In this document: piece after piece, positions 54,229-63,994 of the stretch
Layout: each line of letters opens with the position of its first letter
Numbering within the stretch: position 1 is the stretch's first letter
NCBI RefSeq assembly: GCF_902706605.1
Contig: NZ_CACSLH010000003.1
Location: 78,990 to 142,989, forward strand
Origin: Enterococcus sp. CSURQ0835
GTDB taxonomy: Bacteria; Bacillota; Bacilli; Lactobacillales; Enterococcaceae
Length of the DNA: 64,000 nucleotides
Direction: 5' to 3'
Translations under genes and position numbers: made by a program
The notes under the pieces: generated by a model
What the model was told of the DNA's origin: nothing
Seen by the model: the letters and a program-made list of their open reading frames with translations, nothing else
Database searches by the model: none

Positions 54229-55062
54229 TTAATGTAATTCCAAATTTTCATCGGTGATAAAACCTTCTACGACAAGATTCGTGTCCCCGATCAACAATAA
54301 TTTTTCTCCGTCTACTTTGACTTGCAACTCGCCACCTAAAACTTCCACGACGACTGGGTCCGGTTTGACTAAGCCTTTTTTCACTAATGCGTAAGAAACC
54401 GAGCCCGTACCCGTGCCGCACGCCAAAGTAAAATCTTCCACGCCGCGTTCATACGTTCGCTCGACCACTGAACCATCGGCTAACAAATCGTAAAAATTGA
54501 CGTTGGCGCCTTTGGGAAACTCGGAATAGTGGCGTAACTTACGCGCTAGTTCAAAAATCGTCTCTAGATCCGTCATGGCTAGATCAGGATAAGGCACAAC
54601 TAAATGCGGAATGCCCGGATCGCCTAACTCCACGTAGTCAGCGGTTAACTCGCGACCTTCAACTTGCAGTTTTAGCTCCGGTTTGAATGTCGTCGGTGAG
54701 TTCAACTGCACTTGATACGTTCGTTGATCGAGTCGCTTAGCTGGTACATTACCCGCGATCGTTTCGATCACCATCTCCGCCCCAGCTAATTTTGTTTCAT
54801 ACGCAAAACGCGCGATACAGCGAGCACCATTGCCACACATCTCGGCTTCACTGCCGTCTGCATTGTAATAGCGCGTGTAAAAATCGCCATCTGCTTTAGC
54901 TGGCTCAATGGCAATCAAAGTATCGGCTCCCACGGAAACTTTTCGCGTGCAGGCTTGCTTGGCTAGTGCAGAAAGTTCAGCTCCTGTGTAACCTAGTTCG
55001 ATATTGTTGATGACAATAAAATCATTGCCGGCTCCTTGCATTTTTACAAATGGTAATTTCAT
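54229..55062 (-). CDS. dapF: Diaminopimelate epimerase
   Basis: 277 residues. The two catalytic Cys motifs are intact: EMCGNGARCIARFA and TLACGTGTGSVSYAL. The N-terminus KMQGAGNDFIVINN is typical. The enzyme converts LL- to meso-diaminopimelate. It is the last gene of dapL-lysA-dapF; lysA ends 9 nt upstream. Confidence 0.96.
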   Translation of the reverse strand: MKLPFVKMQGAGNDFIVINNIELGYTGAELSALAKQACTRKVSVGADTLIAIEPAKADGDFYTRYYNADGSEAEMCGNGARCIARFAYETKLAGAEMVIETIAGNVPAKRLDQRTYQVQLNSPTTFKPELKLQVEGRELTADYVELGDPGIPHLVVPYPDLAMTDLETIFELARKLRHYSEFPKGANVNFYDLLADGSVVERTYERGVEDFTLACGTGTGSVSYALVKKGLVKPDPVVVEVLGGELQVKVDGEKLLLIGDTNLVVEGFITDENLELH

Positions 55063-55071
55063 CTTTTTCCC

Positions 55072-56364
55072 TCACTTCAATGATGCTGGAATGACTTCAT
55101 TTTCGATCACTTGATCCAACGTTTGCCGTTTGACGATCAGCTCAGCTTGCCCTTTATGGACTAAGACGACTGCTGGAATCCGTAATTTATTATAGTTGCT
55201 GGCCATCGAATACCCGTATGCCCCGGTCGTAAAGGTGACAAAAATATCCCCCGTAGCGACTGTTGGCAATTGGATATCTTTGACTAAAATATCGGTGCTT
55301 TCACAAGCTTTACCTGAAACCGTTACAACTTCACTTGTGGGTTGATCGGCTTTATTGGCTAACATTCCGCTGTAGTGGGCAGCATATAAACCGGGTCGAA
55401 TATTATCGGTCATCCCGCCGTCGATGCTGACATATTTACGAATAGCAGGCAATTCTTTGATGGCGCCGATTGTGTGTAATGAGATCCCAGCTTCAGCGAC
55501 GATTGAGCGTCCTGGTTCGATCACGACAGCCGGTTGCGGAAAGTTTTCTTGCTGACAAAAAGCCAAAACCTTTTCCATCATCGGATCGGTGAAATACGCA
55601 AATGGCTGGCGCACATCGTCTTTTGTATAGCGCACACCAAAGCCGCCACCAAAATTCAATTCTGTGATCGTATAATCAAATTTTTCTCGCACGATCTTAG
55701 CCAAATCTAATGCGATAGTCACTGCGGCTAAATGCGCCGTATTGTCAGCTAATTGACTACCGACATGAAAATGAAAACCTAAAAAATCGAGGTGTGGTGC
55801 TTGCACGGCTTTTTCAACTTGTGGAAATAAAATAGCCGGCTCGATCGGAATTCCAAATTTAGAATCTTTTTGACCAGTCGAAATAAAAGAATGCGTTGCA
55901 GCTTTCACTTCTGGTGTGATCCGAAATAAGACCGCCACCGTTTTATTTTTAGCCGCGGCGATCTTTTCGATCAGATCCACTTCTTGCAGACTATCAATAA
56001 TGATCCGTTCAACGCCGTAATCGATTGCCAGTTCCAGCTCTTCGACTGATTTGTTGTTGCCGTTAAACTCAATATGCTCGGCTGGAAAGTCTGCTTTGAT
56101 CGCCGTGTACAATTCCCCATCAGACACCACGTCTAATGAATAGCCTTGTTTTTCAACTAACTTTAACATCGCAAGGGTTGAAAATGCTTTGCTGGCATAA
56201 GCGACCCGCACTTTTTCGTATTTTGCCACAAAGTCCGTTTGTAATTCAGCAAAACGTGCTTCGATCAAACTTTGGGACATGACATAAAGCGGTGTGCCAA
56301 ATCGTTTTGCTAAAGCGACTGTATCACAACCATCCCAAAATAAATGCCCATTTCTAATATCCAT
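55072..56364 (-). CDS. lysA: Diaminopimelate decarboxylase
   Basis: 430 residues of PLP fold type III. The PLP Lys is in VAYASKAF, the phosphate-binding glycines in NFGGGFGVRY, and the HVGSQ and CESTDIL motifs are present. It decarboxylates meso-diaminopimelate to L-lysine. GAGGAGG precedes the ATG. It is in operon with dapL (22 nt upstream) and dapF. Confidence 0.96.
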   Translation of the reverse strand: MDIRNGHLFWDGCDTVALAKRFGTPLYVMSQSLIEARFAELQTDFVAKYEKVRVAYASKAFSTLAMLKLVEKQGYSLDVVSDGELYTAIKADFPAEHIEFNGNNKSVEELELAIDYGVERIIIDSLQEVDLIEKIAAAKNKTVAVLFRITPEVKAATHSFISTGQKDSKFGIPIEPAILFPQVEKAVQAPHLDFLGFHFHVGSQLADNTAHLAAVTIALDLAKIVREKFDYTITELNFGGGFGVRYTKDDVRQPFAYFTDPMMEKVLAFCQQENFPQPAVVIEPGRSIVAEAGISLHTIGAIKELPAIRKYVSIDGGMTDNIRPGLYAAHYSGMLANKADQPTSEVVTVSGKACESTDILVKDIQLPTVATGDIFVTFTTGAYGYSMASNYNKLRIPAVVLVHKGQAELIVKRQTLDQVIENEVIPASLK

Positions 56365-56385
56365 TTGCTACCTCCTCATTTTTAT

Positions 56386-57573
56386 TTACTGCGCTGGTTT
56401 ATCAGCTGCAGCATTTAATGCAGGAATCAAATCAACATACGTCTGTACGCCTAATAATAAACTGTCTTCATCAAATTTCAAGTGCCCGCTGTGTAACGGT
56501 GCAGTATAACCTTTTGCGTCATTGCGAATGCCTAAAAAGAAAAATAGTCCTGGTAAAACTGTTTGATAGAGTGAAAAGTCTTCCGCTAACATATAAGGCG
56601 GTGTTTCCACGTAATGACCGGCAGCAACTTTTTCCAAAGCGGCTACCATTGCTGGATCGTTATCCACGACGCGGTACATGTGATTAAAAATTACTTCAGC
56701 CGTGCAGCCGTAACCTGCTGCGATCTGGGTGGCAATCAGTTCCACACGATGGGTCAATTCATGGTAAACCTCATCACGAAAAGCTCGCATCGTGCCTTCT
56801 AATTGGACGTCTTTGGCGATAATATTCATCATCTCGCCGCCTGTGATTTTGCCAAATGTCAAAATCGCAGAATCTAACGGACTGATGTTGCGCGAGATGA
56901 TGCTGTGTAAACCCGTGATCACTGCCCCTGCCGCTAAGATCGCATCACTACCTTGTTGCGGCTGCGCACCATGAGCACTTTTTCCTTTGATCTTGATCGT
57001 TACTTCTCCATTGCGGGCCATCATCCCACCTTTGCGACAAGCGATCGTCCCCGCAGGAAATTCCGGAAAGACATGTAGCCCCACGATCTCTTCAACGCCT
57101 AACTTTTGCAAGATCCCGGTTTCAAGAATCAGTTTTGCTCCCCCCGGTCCTTCTTCTGCCGGTTGAAAAATCAGCACGATCACACCTTGGATTTTTTCCG
57201 GGTGTCGACTTAAATACGCCGCAAATCCTAACAGAGTCGCCATGTGGCCGTCGTGCCCGCAAGCGTGCATCTTCCCCGGGGTTTTAGAAGCAAATGCGTA
57301 GCCGGTTTCTTCTGTCACTGGTAAAGCATCGATATCACTGCGATAAGCGAGGGTTTTACCTGGCTGTACTCCCCGCAACACTGCGATCGTACCGGTGCCG
57401 ATCACTTCATATGTTTCCGTGATTCCAAATGCTTCAAGCTTCTTTCGAATGTAAGCAGCGGTTTTTTCTTCCTGTAATCCAAGCTCTGGGATCTGATGCA
57501 AATCGCGCCGCATCGTCGTCACTAAATTTTCTAATTCTTGTACTGCTGGCTCAATCATTTTTTTCATTCCCAT
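56386..57573 (-). CDS. dapL: N-acetyldiaminopimelate deacetylase (M20 family)
   Basis: About 395 residues of the M20D amidohydrolase fold: HQIPELGLQEEKT, ALPVTEETG and the metal site MHACGHDGHMA, with QPAEEGPGGA holding the catalytic Glu. M20D enzymes are hard to tell apart, but its place in an operon with lysA and dapF, opposite a DapH acetyltransferase, points to N-acetyl-LL-diaminopimelate deacetylase. In-frame ATGs at 57573, 57567 and 57558 are all possible starts; none has a strong ribosome binding site. Confidence 0.85.
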   Translation of the reverse strand: MGMKKMIEPAVQELENLVTTMRRDLHQIPELGLQEEKTAAYIRKKLEAFGITETYEVIGTGTIAVLRGVQPGKTLAYRSDIDALPVTEETGYAFASKTPGKMHACGHDGHMATLLGFAAYLSRHPEKIQGVIVLIFQPAEEGPGGAKLILETGILQKLGVEEIVGLHVFPEFPAGTIACRKGGMMARNGEVTIKIKGKSAHGAQPQQGSDAILAAGAVITGLHSIISRNISPLDSAILTFGKITGGEMMNIIAKDVQLEGTMRAFRDEVYHELTHRVELIATQIAAGYGCTAEVIFNHMYRVVDNDPAMVAALEKVAAGHYVETPPYMLAEDFSLYQTVLPGLFFFLGIRNDAKGYTAPLHSGHLKFDEDSLLLGVQTYVDLIPALNAAADKPAQ

Positions 57574-57617
57574 CTGTTCTTTCGTTGGCCTGTATCGTTT
57601 CTTTCATTAGAAAAAGA

Positions 57618-57646
57618 TTGATAGTTTTTAATATTATATATATAAT
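57618..57646 (+). promoter_or_regulatory. dapA operon promoter
   Basis: TTGATA (57618-57623), a 17-bp spacer, TATAAT (57641-57646). The -10 lies in the palindrome ATTATATATATAAT (57633-57646), whose other half is a possible -10 for the divergent dapL-lysA-dapF operon. No lysine riboswitch is present in the 150-bp gap. Confidence 0.7.
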
Positions 57647-57734
57647 GTTTAGATAATAAAAGGATTTTTATCCCGTTTTTGAAAAATTACAATTATTTTC
57701 ATTAATTGAAACTAAAATCGAAGGAGTGTTTTCC

Positions 57735-58616
57735 TTGCAAATTTTTGAAGGTTCAGCCGTCGCGATCGTAACACCGATGAATCAAGATGGTTCGGTCAAT
57801 TTTGACCAATTGAATGAATTAGTCGCTTGGCATTTAACTGAAGGGACCGATGCGATCGTCGCTTGCGGTACCACTGGTGAAGCGGCAACGTTAACGACAA
57901 AAGAACAAGGACAAGTCATTGAAGCCGTCGTTAAAAAAGTCAATGGCCAAGTTCCAGTAATCGCTGGAGCTGGTTCAAATAATACTGCTCATGCGATCGA
58001 ACTAGCTAGCCAAGCTGAACAAGCGGGCGTTGATGGCCTCTTAGTCGTGACCCCGTATTACAATAAAACTTCTGCTGCTGGTTTAATCTTACACTATCAA
58101 GCAATCGCTCATGCGGTCAAGCTTCCGATCATTTTATATTCCGTTGCTTCCCGCACTGGCATGAACATCACTCCTGCGCAAGTTAAAGAGCTAGCTCAAA
58201 TCGAAAATATCGTTGGAATCAAAGAAGCCAGCGGGAATTTATCTCAAGTTGCAGAGATCGCTGCGCTCGTTCCTGATTTTGTCATTTATTCTGGCAATGA
58301 TGACCAAGTCGTACCCGTCATGGCACTAGGTGGAAAAGGAGTGATCTCAACTGCCGCAAATGTCGTGCCCAAGGCCATGCATGACTTGACGGCTGCTATG
58401 TTGAATGGTGACTGGGCAACAGCACGGACATTGCAATTAGATCTACTGCCATTGATCCATGCCTTATTTAAAGAAGTCAATCCGATCCCCGTAAAAGAAG
58501 CTGTTGCGCTCTTAGGGAAGCTTGAAGCCAATTATCGTTTGCCTTTGACCCAGCCGACTGCCGAAACAATCGAAGAGTTGCACAATGAATTGCTTAGTTA
58601 CGGGTTGGAGGTTTAA
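57735..58616 (+). CDS. dapA: 4-hydroxy-tetrahydrodipicolinate synthase
   Basis: About 293 residues with the aldolase-type signatures ACGTTGEAATL, VVTPYYNKTS, the Tyr of LYSVASRTG and the Schiff-base Lys in GIKEASGN. It joins pyruvate and aspartate semialdehyde. The best start is TTG at 57735, 8 nt after AAGGAG; the GTG at 57726 overlaps that site. Its stop overlaps the first ATG of dapB. Confidence 0.95.
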   Translation: MQIFEGSAVAIVTPMNQDGSVNFDQLNELVAWHLTEGTDAIVACGTTGEAATLTTKEQGQVIEAVVKKVNGQVPVIAGAGSNNTAHAIELASQAEQAGVDGLLVVTPYYNKTSAAGLILHYQAIAHAVKLPIILYSVASRTGMNITPAQVKELAQIENIVGIKEASGNLSQVAEIAALVPDFVIYSGNDDQVVPVMALGGKGVISTAANVVPKAMHDLTAAMLNGDWATARTLQLDLLPLIHALFKEVNPIPVKEAVALLGKLEANYRLPLTQPTAETIEELHNELLSYGLEV

Positions 58617-58618
58617 TG

Positions 58619-59374
58619 ATGCTAAAGATCGTCTTAAGTGGAGCAAATGGTCGTATGGGAAAAGTTTTGCAAACGTTGATCGCTAAAGAACCTGAGCTTA
58701 CAGTCGTAGCCGGGATCGATCGCAATCCAAGTCAAGCTGACTTTCCGATCTACCAATCGATCACCGAATTAAAAGAGTCTGCCGATGTCGTGATCGATTT
58801 CTCTCATTACACGGCCGTCCCAGAATTATTGACTTACTGCAGCCGTGAAAAACTGCCCATCGTTGTAGCTACGACCGGCTTAGATGAGACTGCACTAGAA
58901 AAAATCAAAACAGCAAGTCAACATACTGCCGTCTTTTTTTCAGCTAACATGTCGCTGGGGATCAATTTATTAGCCAAAGCGATCAAAACGATCACAGCGC
59001 CTTTAGAGGAACAATTCAATGTCGAGATCATCGAAAAACACCACAACCAAAAAAAAGATGCGCCGAGCGGGACCGCGTTGCTGTTAGCCGATGCCGTCAA
59101 TGAAGCCGTGAAAGAACCTAAAAAATACATTTACGGCCGCCATGGGAATGATTTAGAAAATCCATTGTCTGAACTGGGCATCCATGCGGTGCGCGGTGGA
59201 ACGATCCCCGGGGAACACACTGTCTTATATGCCGGACCAGATGAGATCATCGAATTGACCCATACCGCCTTATCCCGCGACATTTTTGCTAATGGTGCGT
59301 TAAAGGCAGCTAAATATATCAGTACCAAATCAACTGGCTTATACGACATGGAAAAATTAATCGATGGAAAGTAG
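58619..59374 (+). CDS. dapB: 4-hydroxy-tetrahydrodipicolinate reductase
   Basis: About 251 residues: the nucleotide site [17 protein letters not shown] and the catalytic [18 protein letters not shown] block. It reduces the DapA product with NAD(P)H. Two adjacent ATG codons (58616, overlapping the dapA stop, and 58619) are possible; GGAGG spacing favours the second. The dapH start follows 7 nt after the stop. Confidence 0.95.
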   Translation: MLKIVLSGANGRMGKVLQTLIAKEPELTVVAGIDRNPSQADFPIYQSITELKESADVVIDFSHYTAVPELLTYCSREKLPIVVATTGLDETALEKIKTASQHTAVFFSANMSLGINLLAKAIKTITAPLEEQFNVEIIEKHHNQKKDAPSGTALLLADAVNEAVKEPKKYIYGRHGNDLENPLSELGIHAVRGGTIPGEHTVLYAGPDEIIELTHTALSRDIFANGALKAAKYISTKSTGLYDMEKLIDGK

Positions 59375-59381
59375 GAGTAAG

Positions 59382-60089
59382 ATGACAAATTTAACCGACC
59401 CTTACGAAATTGCCAAATACATCAAAAACGCCGAAAAAATGACGCCGGTCAAAGCTTATATCAAAGGGGATCTAAGTGACGTGACCGCAGATGGTTTTCA
59501 ACTTTTCGGTCAGGCTGACTTTTGGATTGCAATCGGTGACGTCAAACCAATCCAACAATTATTGACGAGTCAAGCAGCCAAGATCCAAGATACGTATTTA
59601 GAAAATGATCGGCGCAATTCTGCGATCCCAATGCTTGATTTAACGAAAACGAACGCACGCATCGAACCCGGTGCATTGATCAGAGACCGGGCAGAAATCG
59701 GCGACAACGCGGTCATTATGATGGGAGCGGTCATCAACATCGGCGCCAGTATCGGCGAAGGTACGATGATTGATATGGGAGCTGTTTTAGGTGCTCGCGC
59801 TACGGTTGGAAAAAATGCTCATATCGGAGCCGGAGCCGTGTTAGCTGGTGTTTTAGAGCCACCAAGTGCTGATCCGGTGATCGTAGAAGATGACGTGTTA
59901 GTCGGGGCCAATGCCGTCGTTTTAGAAGGTGTAAAAATTGGAACTGGCGCGGTCGTCGCTGCCGGGGCCATCGTGACTCAAGATGTGCCGGCTGGAGCAG
60001 TCGTCGCAGGTTCACCAGCAAAAGTGATCAAAATGAAAGATGAAAAAACCGCCGGCAAGACGGAATTTCTAGACGACTTACGGGGCTAA
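59382..60089 (+). CDS. dapH: Tetrahydrodipicolinate N-acetyltransferase
   Basis: 235 residues, the size of DapH. The N-terminal domain starts [21 protein letters not shown] left-handed beta-helix of hexapeptide repeats follows ([21 protein letters not shown], then [14 protein letters not shown]). The enzyme acetylates tetrahydrodipicolinate, so this organism uses the acetylated branch. The start at 59382 has GTAGGAG at 5-6 nt. The aminotransferase of the branch is not in the cluster. Confidence 0.95.
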   Translation: MTNLTDPYEIAKYIKNAEKMTPVKAYIKGDLSDVTADGFQLFGQADFWIAIGDVKPIQQLLTSQAAKIQDTYLENDRRNSAIPMLDLTKTNARIEPGALIRDRAEIGDNAVIMMGAVINIGASIGEGTMIDMGAVLGARATVGKNAHIGAGAVLAGVLEPPSADPVIVEDDVLVGANAVVLEGVKIGTGAVVAAGAIVTQDVPAGAVVAGSPAKVIKMKDEKTAGKTEFLDDLRG

Positions 60090-60097
60090 TCATTTCA

Positions 60098-60145
60098 AAA
60101 AAAGAACGATCCAGTTGTCCTGGCAACTGGATCGTTCTTTTTTTA
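60098..60145. terminator. Bidirectional terminator between dapH and the amidase gene
   Basis: 17-bp perfect stem AAAGAACGATCCAGTTG / CAACTGGATCGTTCTTT with T and A runs on both sides. Confidence 0.92.
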
Positions 60146-60154
60146 GCTTATTTT

Positions 60155-61171
60155 TTAAACACTGAGTTTTTCTTTGCGGGGTCTCATGATCGCGATTTTT
60201 TGTTGTTGGTCGATCTCAAACACTAATACTTCTTGACGCCCCCTAAGATCATCCAACGAAAAACTTTGGATCTGACGATTGTCATACGTATGCAAATAGA
60301 TGCGTTTTTCTGTCAAGTCATAGCCCGACGTGTATTGCGTATATTGCACCCCGATTTCAGTTTTCACGACTCCTTTTGGAATATCCGATGTGTCTAATAA
60401 GTGAAATAATAAACTGATCGCTTCATGATTTTCAACCGGCTGAGCTAACTCAGTCAAGACCGCCGCTCGAACAAAACGCGACTGGGCTGTGAAATCTCCA
60501 GGCAAACCAAAAAGTCCATTGCCTTTACCAGAAGATACAACTGCAGCTTCACCGAAATTCCGCCCGGGCTTGATCGTATCTGTCAACCCGACATAATTTT
60601 GCAAATTAGCCAAATGCCAATCAAACTTTGGACTATTAGTAAACACGCCAACCGGATTATCATAAATTTCAAAATCACCAGGAATGGAAGGCTCCACTAC
60701 GATCGAGCGACCGGAAGAATCTTGAAAGACACAGTGTTGCGGAAACGAAGCCCAAAATGGTCCCGCTTCATAGGTGATTGCGACTTCCTCAGCTCTTTTT
60801 CGGACCTCGTCAACGGAGCTACACGTAGCAAGCGCCCACGTCACAAATTCCACTCCGCTCAATGGTTTTTTCCCAAGCGCATCGATCTCCGCTAAAGAAA
60901 GATAGCGATTGTAATTCCCAAAATAAAATGTTCCCCCGCTCAAACCTTTTTCATTTACTCCATCAGCAACAAAATGTAACGCTTCGCCTTCATCTGCGAT
61001 CCCGATGCCACCAAAACAGTACCGCGTTTTGGTTTTAATAAACGATTGCTCCAACGTAAAACCTTTAGGAAAAACTACCCCAATGTAATCAAATTCTAGA
61101 TCAAACTCCTGTGTTCGGCCCCAAAATGTTTGTCCCGACTTAGATGTTACTTTAATCCCTGTACAACTCAT
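60155..61171 (-). CDS. Ntn-family conjugated bile acid hydrolase / penicillin V acylase-like amidase
   Basis: 338 residues of the choloylglycine hydrolase family. The nucleophile Cys is residue 3 (MSCTGIKV) rather than the usual residue 2. Arg in WGRTQEF, Asn in GVFTNSPKFDWH, and Arg in LFGLPGDFTAQSRFVR match active-site positions. Family enzymes cleave amides such as conjugated bile salts, penicillin V or N-acyl homoserine lactones. Its ATG overlaps the MFS stop codon (ATGA), so translation is coupled. The substrate cannot be read from the sequence; context suggests an N-acyl amino acid. Confidence 0.85.
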   Translation of the reverse strand: MSCTGIKVTSKSGQTFWGRTQEFDLEFDYIGVVFPKGFTLEQSFIKTKTRYCFGGIGIADEGEALHFVADGVNEKGLSGGTFYFGNYNRYLSLAEIDALGKKPLSGVEFVTWALATCSSVDEVRKRAEEVAITYEAGPFWASFPQHCVFQDSSGRSIVVEPSIPGDFEIYDNPVGVFTNSPKFDWHLANLQNYVGLTDTIKPGRNFGEAAVVSSGKGNGLFGLPGDFTAQSRFVRAAVLTELAQPVENHEAISLLFHLLDTSDIPKGVVKTEIGVQYTQYTSGYDLTEKRIYLHTYDNRQIQSFSLDDLRGRQEVLVFEIDQQQKIAIMRPRKEKLSV

Positions 61172-62370
61172 ACGTAATCCACCTCGATTTTTTTCTTAGC
61201 TGTAACGACCGCGGCGATCAAACCAGACAAACCTAACGTCACCGCGATAAAAATAAATGCATTTGTATACGAACCTTGCCCTGAATCAACGAGTTTTCCG
61301 ATCACGATCGGAGCAACAAAACCGCCTGCCACCCCAGCTGTATTGATGATCGAATATTTAGTCGAAACTTCTGCTGGAACGAATAGTTTTACCGGCATAC
61401 TCATCAACGTAGAAAACGCACAACTTGCACAACCGACTGATAAAGCTAAAAACAAACCCGCTAAAGCTAGAGAATCGGTCATTGAAGTCGTAAACACACA
61501 CAAGGCCCCTAAAACACCTGTGACCACAATAAAAATTTTCTCGCGTCCCGTAAAAAAACGCTTCACAAAAACGCCTGATCCCAACGCCGTGATCATCATC
61601 ACCACACCGACTGCTGCAGTTAACCCCGATATCTGACCCAGTGTTAATTTGAAAGTATCGACTAAATAGGACGCTTGCCAACCAGTCAGTCCATAGATCG
61701 CCGCATTCATGAAAAAGGCGGAAAGCAACAACGCCCATACATTTTTATCTTTCAAGACATCAACGATTTGGATGGTTTTCCTTCCACTAGTGCTGGTCAT
61801 CTTCTGACCATAACGAGTTGGAATCCCTTTGATCATCAGCAATCCGATCAAAATGACCACTACGCCATAAGTGAGATACATCATTTTCCAACCTAACAGC
61901 ATTAAAAAAGGAGCTGCCACAAGCGGGCCTACAATCGACGCAAAACCACCAGAAGAGATCATCGCCGATTGAACTGGTCCGCGTTCTTCTACTGTGATTT
62001 CTTTGGTGATAAAACCACTGACAGCAGATGGATAGCCGGCATGCGCAAACGAACCGGCACAAAAACGGATCACTAAGACATAGAGGAGTGAAAAACCAAA
62101 CCCTAACAATAGCATCAAGATCCCGATTAGTAAAATCGAAAAGATCAAAATTTTACGTGAGCCGAGTTTATTTCCTAAATAGCCAAATGGAATTTGGAAC
62201 AACGTATAACCTAAAAAGAAAGTACTCAAGATCAACCCTTTTTGACTAGCATCGATTCCCAGGTCATGCGCCATTGGGATGATCGACATCCCAATGATCG
62301 TCTTGTCTAAATACACACAACTATAACCTAAAAAAATCAAGAGCAACGAACGTTTTTTCTTTTTAGCCAT
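61168..62370 (-). CDS. MFS transporter
   Basis: About 400 residues with 12 spans. The start is MAKKKKRSLLLIFLGYSCVYLD, with an ATG at 62370 (or 62373) overlapping the end of the M20 gene. The loop 2-3 motif GYLGNKLGSRK is the MFS signature A. The type resembles MFS anion:cation symporters that import organic anions. Coupled at both ends to hydrolase genes, it probably brings in the conjugates they cleave. Confidence 0.85.
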   Translation of the reverse strand: MAKKKKRSLLLIFLGYSCVYLDKTIIGMSIIPMAHDLGIDASQKGLILSTFFLGYTLFQIPFGYLGNKLGSRKILIFSILLIGILMLLLGFGFSLLYVLVIRFCAGSFAHAGYPSAVSGFITKEITVEERGPVQSAMISSGGFASIVGPLVAAPFLMLLGWKMMYLTYGVVVILIGLLMIKGIPTRYGQKMTSTSGRKTIQIVDVLKDKNVWALLLSAFFMNAAIYGLTGWQASYLVDTFKLTLGQISGLTAAVGVVMMITALGSGVFVKRFFTGREKIFIVVTGVLGALCVFTTSMTDSLALAGLFLALSVGCASCAFSTLMSMPVKLFVPAEVSTKYSIINTAGVAGGFVAPIVIGKLVDSGQGSYTNAFIFIAVTLGLSGLIAAVVTAKKKIEVDYV

Positions 62371-63592
62371 CATGAGCAGCACCGACTTTGAACTGTTTAG
62401 CTGTGACTTCATTTTGAGCTGTAAAATAACTGTAGGCACATTCCACATAAGCTTTAGCACCGAGTGTCAATACCTCATCAGCTAATTCAATCCGTGGATT
62501 ATGCAGCATCAAATCCGTTTTAGCAGCTGATAGTAACAACGTCACAGTCGGGATCTGATGGCTGATCTCGCCAAAATCCTCACTGCCCATCAAAGGCACA
62601 TCATGAGAAAAATCTTCTAGACCCATCATTTGATCAGTAAAAGTTGCGTTAAAATGTTCCGTCACTAACTGTGCTAACACTGGATCAATCTGATTGCTCC
62701 GGCAGCCATTAGTGAAAACGACTTCTACTTTAGCTTGGAAAGCTTGCCCGATCCGTTGTCCGATTTCTTGCATTCGCGCTTTGATTTTTTTACGAACCGC
62801 TTCATTCAACGTTCGCAAAGTCCCTTTCAGCACCGCTTCATTCGGAATCACATTAGACGACCCTGGACTTCCTGCCTGAAATTCCCCCACCGTCAGCACA
62901 AAACGTTCTTTTGAACTGATTTCACGCGCGGATAATGTCTGCAACCCTTCATAGATTTTAGTCGCCACATTGATTGGATCAATCGCAAATTCAGGTGTAG
63001 AACCATGACTGCCCACACCTTCAACTCGGATCTCAAACCAATCCGCACTTGCCATAAAGGTGCCTCCAGGAGCAATAAACAATTGACCGATCTCTTGATC
63101 CTGATAAGGAAAAACGTGCATCATTGCCCCAGCGTCGACTTTTGGATCGGTTAATAACCCGTGAGCTAAACAATCAAAAGCACCGCTTAAAATCTCTTCG
63201 CCGGGTTGGAAAAATAATTTGACTGTCCCCGTCAGCTGATCTTCATTTTCTTTTAGCAGTTTAGCAGCACCTAACAGCATCGTCGTATGCAGGTCATGAC
63301 CACAAGCGTGCATAAACTCGTTACTTGATTTATACGGCAACTCCGTTAATTCTTTCATCGGAAGCGCATCCATATCGGCGCGTAATAAGAAAACTTTTTC
63401 TCCCTGGCCAACGGTACAAGTAATTCCAGTTTGACCACAGACTTTTGGTTCATAGCCCAGCTCGACTAATTTTTGCCAAACAAATGCTTTAGTTTGAGGT
63501 AATGCCATTCCCACTTCAGGATGTCGATGCAAATGATGCCGGATCGCTACTAATTCCGTCTGAAAACTTTTCCAACTTTGTGCTAATTTCAT
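62363..63592 (-). CDS. M20 family amidohydrolase (aminoacylase/hippurate hydrolase-like)
   Basis: 409 residues. The M20D metal-binding motif FMHACGHDLHTT and FQPGEEILSGA (catalytic Glu) are intact, with HRHPEVGMALPQT at the start. Members remove acyl groups from N-acyl amino acids. It is the first gene of a three-gene operon and overlaps the MFS gene. It is distinct from the dapL paralogue at 56386. The start follows an AAGGAGG-like site. Confidence 0.88.
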   Translation of the reverse strand: MKLAQSWKSFQTELVAIRHHLHRHPEVGMALPQTKAFVWQKLVELGYEPKVCGQTGITCTVGQGEKVFLLRADMDALPMKELTELPYKSSNEFMHACGHDLHTTMLLGAAKLLKENEDQLTGTVKLFFQPGEEILSGAFDCLAHGLLTDPKVDAGAMMHVFPYQDQEIGQLFIAPGGTFMASADWFEIRVEGVGSHGSTPEFAIDPINVATKIYEGLQTLSAREISSKERFVLTVGEFQAGSPGSSNVIPNEAVLKGTLRTLNEAVRKKIKARMQEIGQRIGQAFQAKVEVVFTNGCRSNQIDPVLAQLVTEHFNATFTDQMMGLEDFSHDVPLMGSEDFGEISHQIPTVTLLLSAAKTDLMLHNPRIELADEVLTLGAKAYVECAYSYFTAQNEVTAKQFKVGAAHDG

Positions 63593-63994
63593 CGCGATTC
63601 CTCCTTCGTTTGATTAACTTGAACATAGCATAAACGACTGCTTACTACCTGTTTAATCTGTTAGAAAGCACTTGAAACACTCTCGAATAAATCGAATATT
63701 TTCGTTCTTTTTTATCGTTTGAAGAACTTGAAGCTACTCGTTACTTCATCGACTTGAAAAAAACACAAGCAACTCTCCTACAATCAGTTGCTCAACTGCA
63801 CCGACCGAATCATTTTCTTTAAAAATGAGATGGAATGATAAAATAGCCACTTAAACTTCAGCAAAAAATCATTCACTAGTGTTGCAAAGAACTTCAAATC
63901 ATTAAAAGCATTGCTATAAAGCTATTCATGTACAAAAAAATCCTTTATACTGTTCTCGGATGACTTATCCAAGACCAATAAAAAGGACCTACGC
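63593..63994. other. Intergenic region, no gene recognised
   Basis: About 400 AT-rich bases with the promoter of the M20 operon expected at the low end. A TATACT box at 63946-63951 could be the -10 of the next plus-strand gene. Confidence 0.35.

Noticed and set aside
57574..57735. Lysine riboswitch (L-box) between the dap operons
   Set aside because: Only about 150 AT-rich bases are available, and none of the L-box helices is visible.
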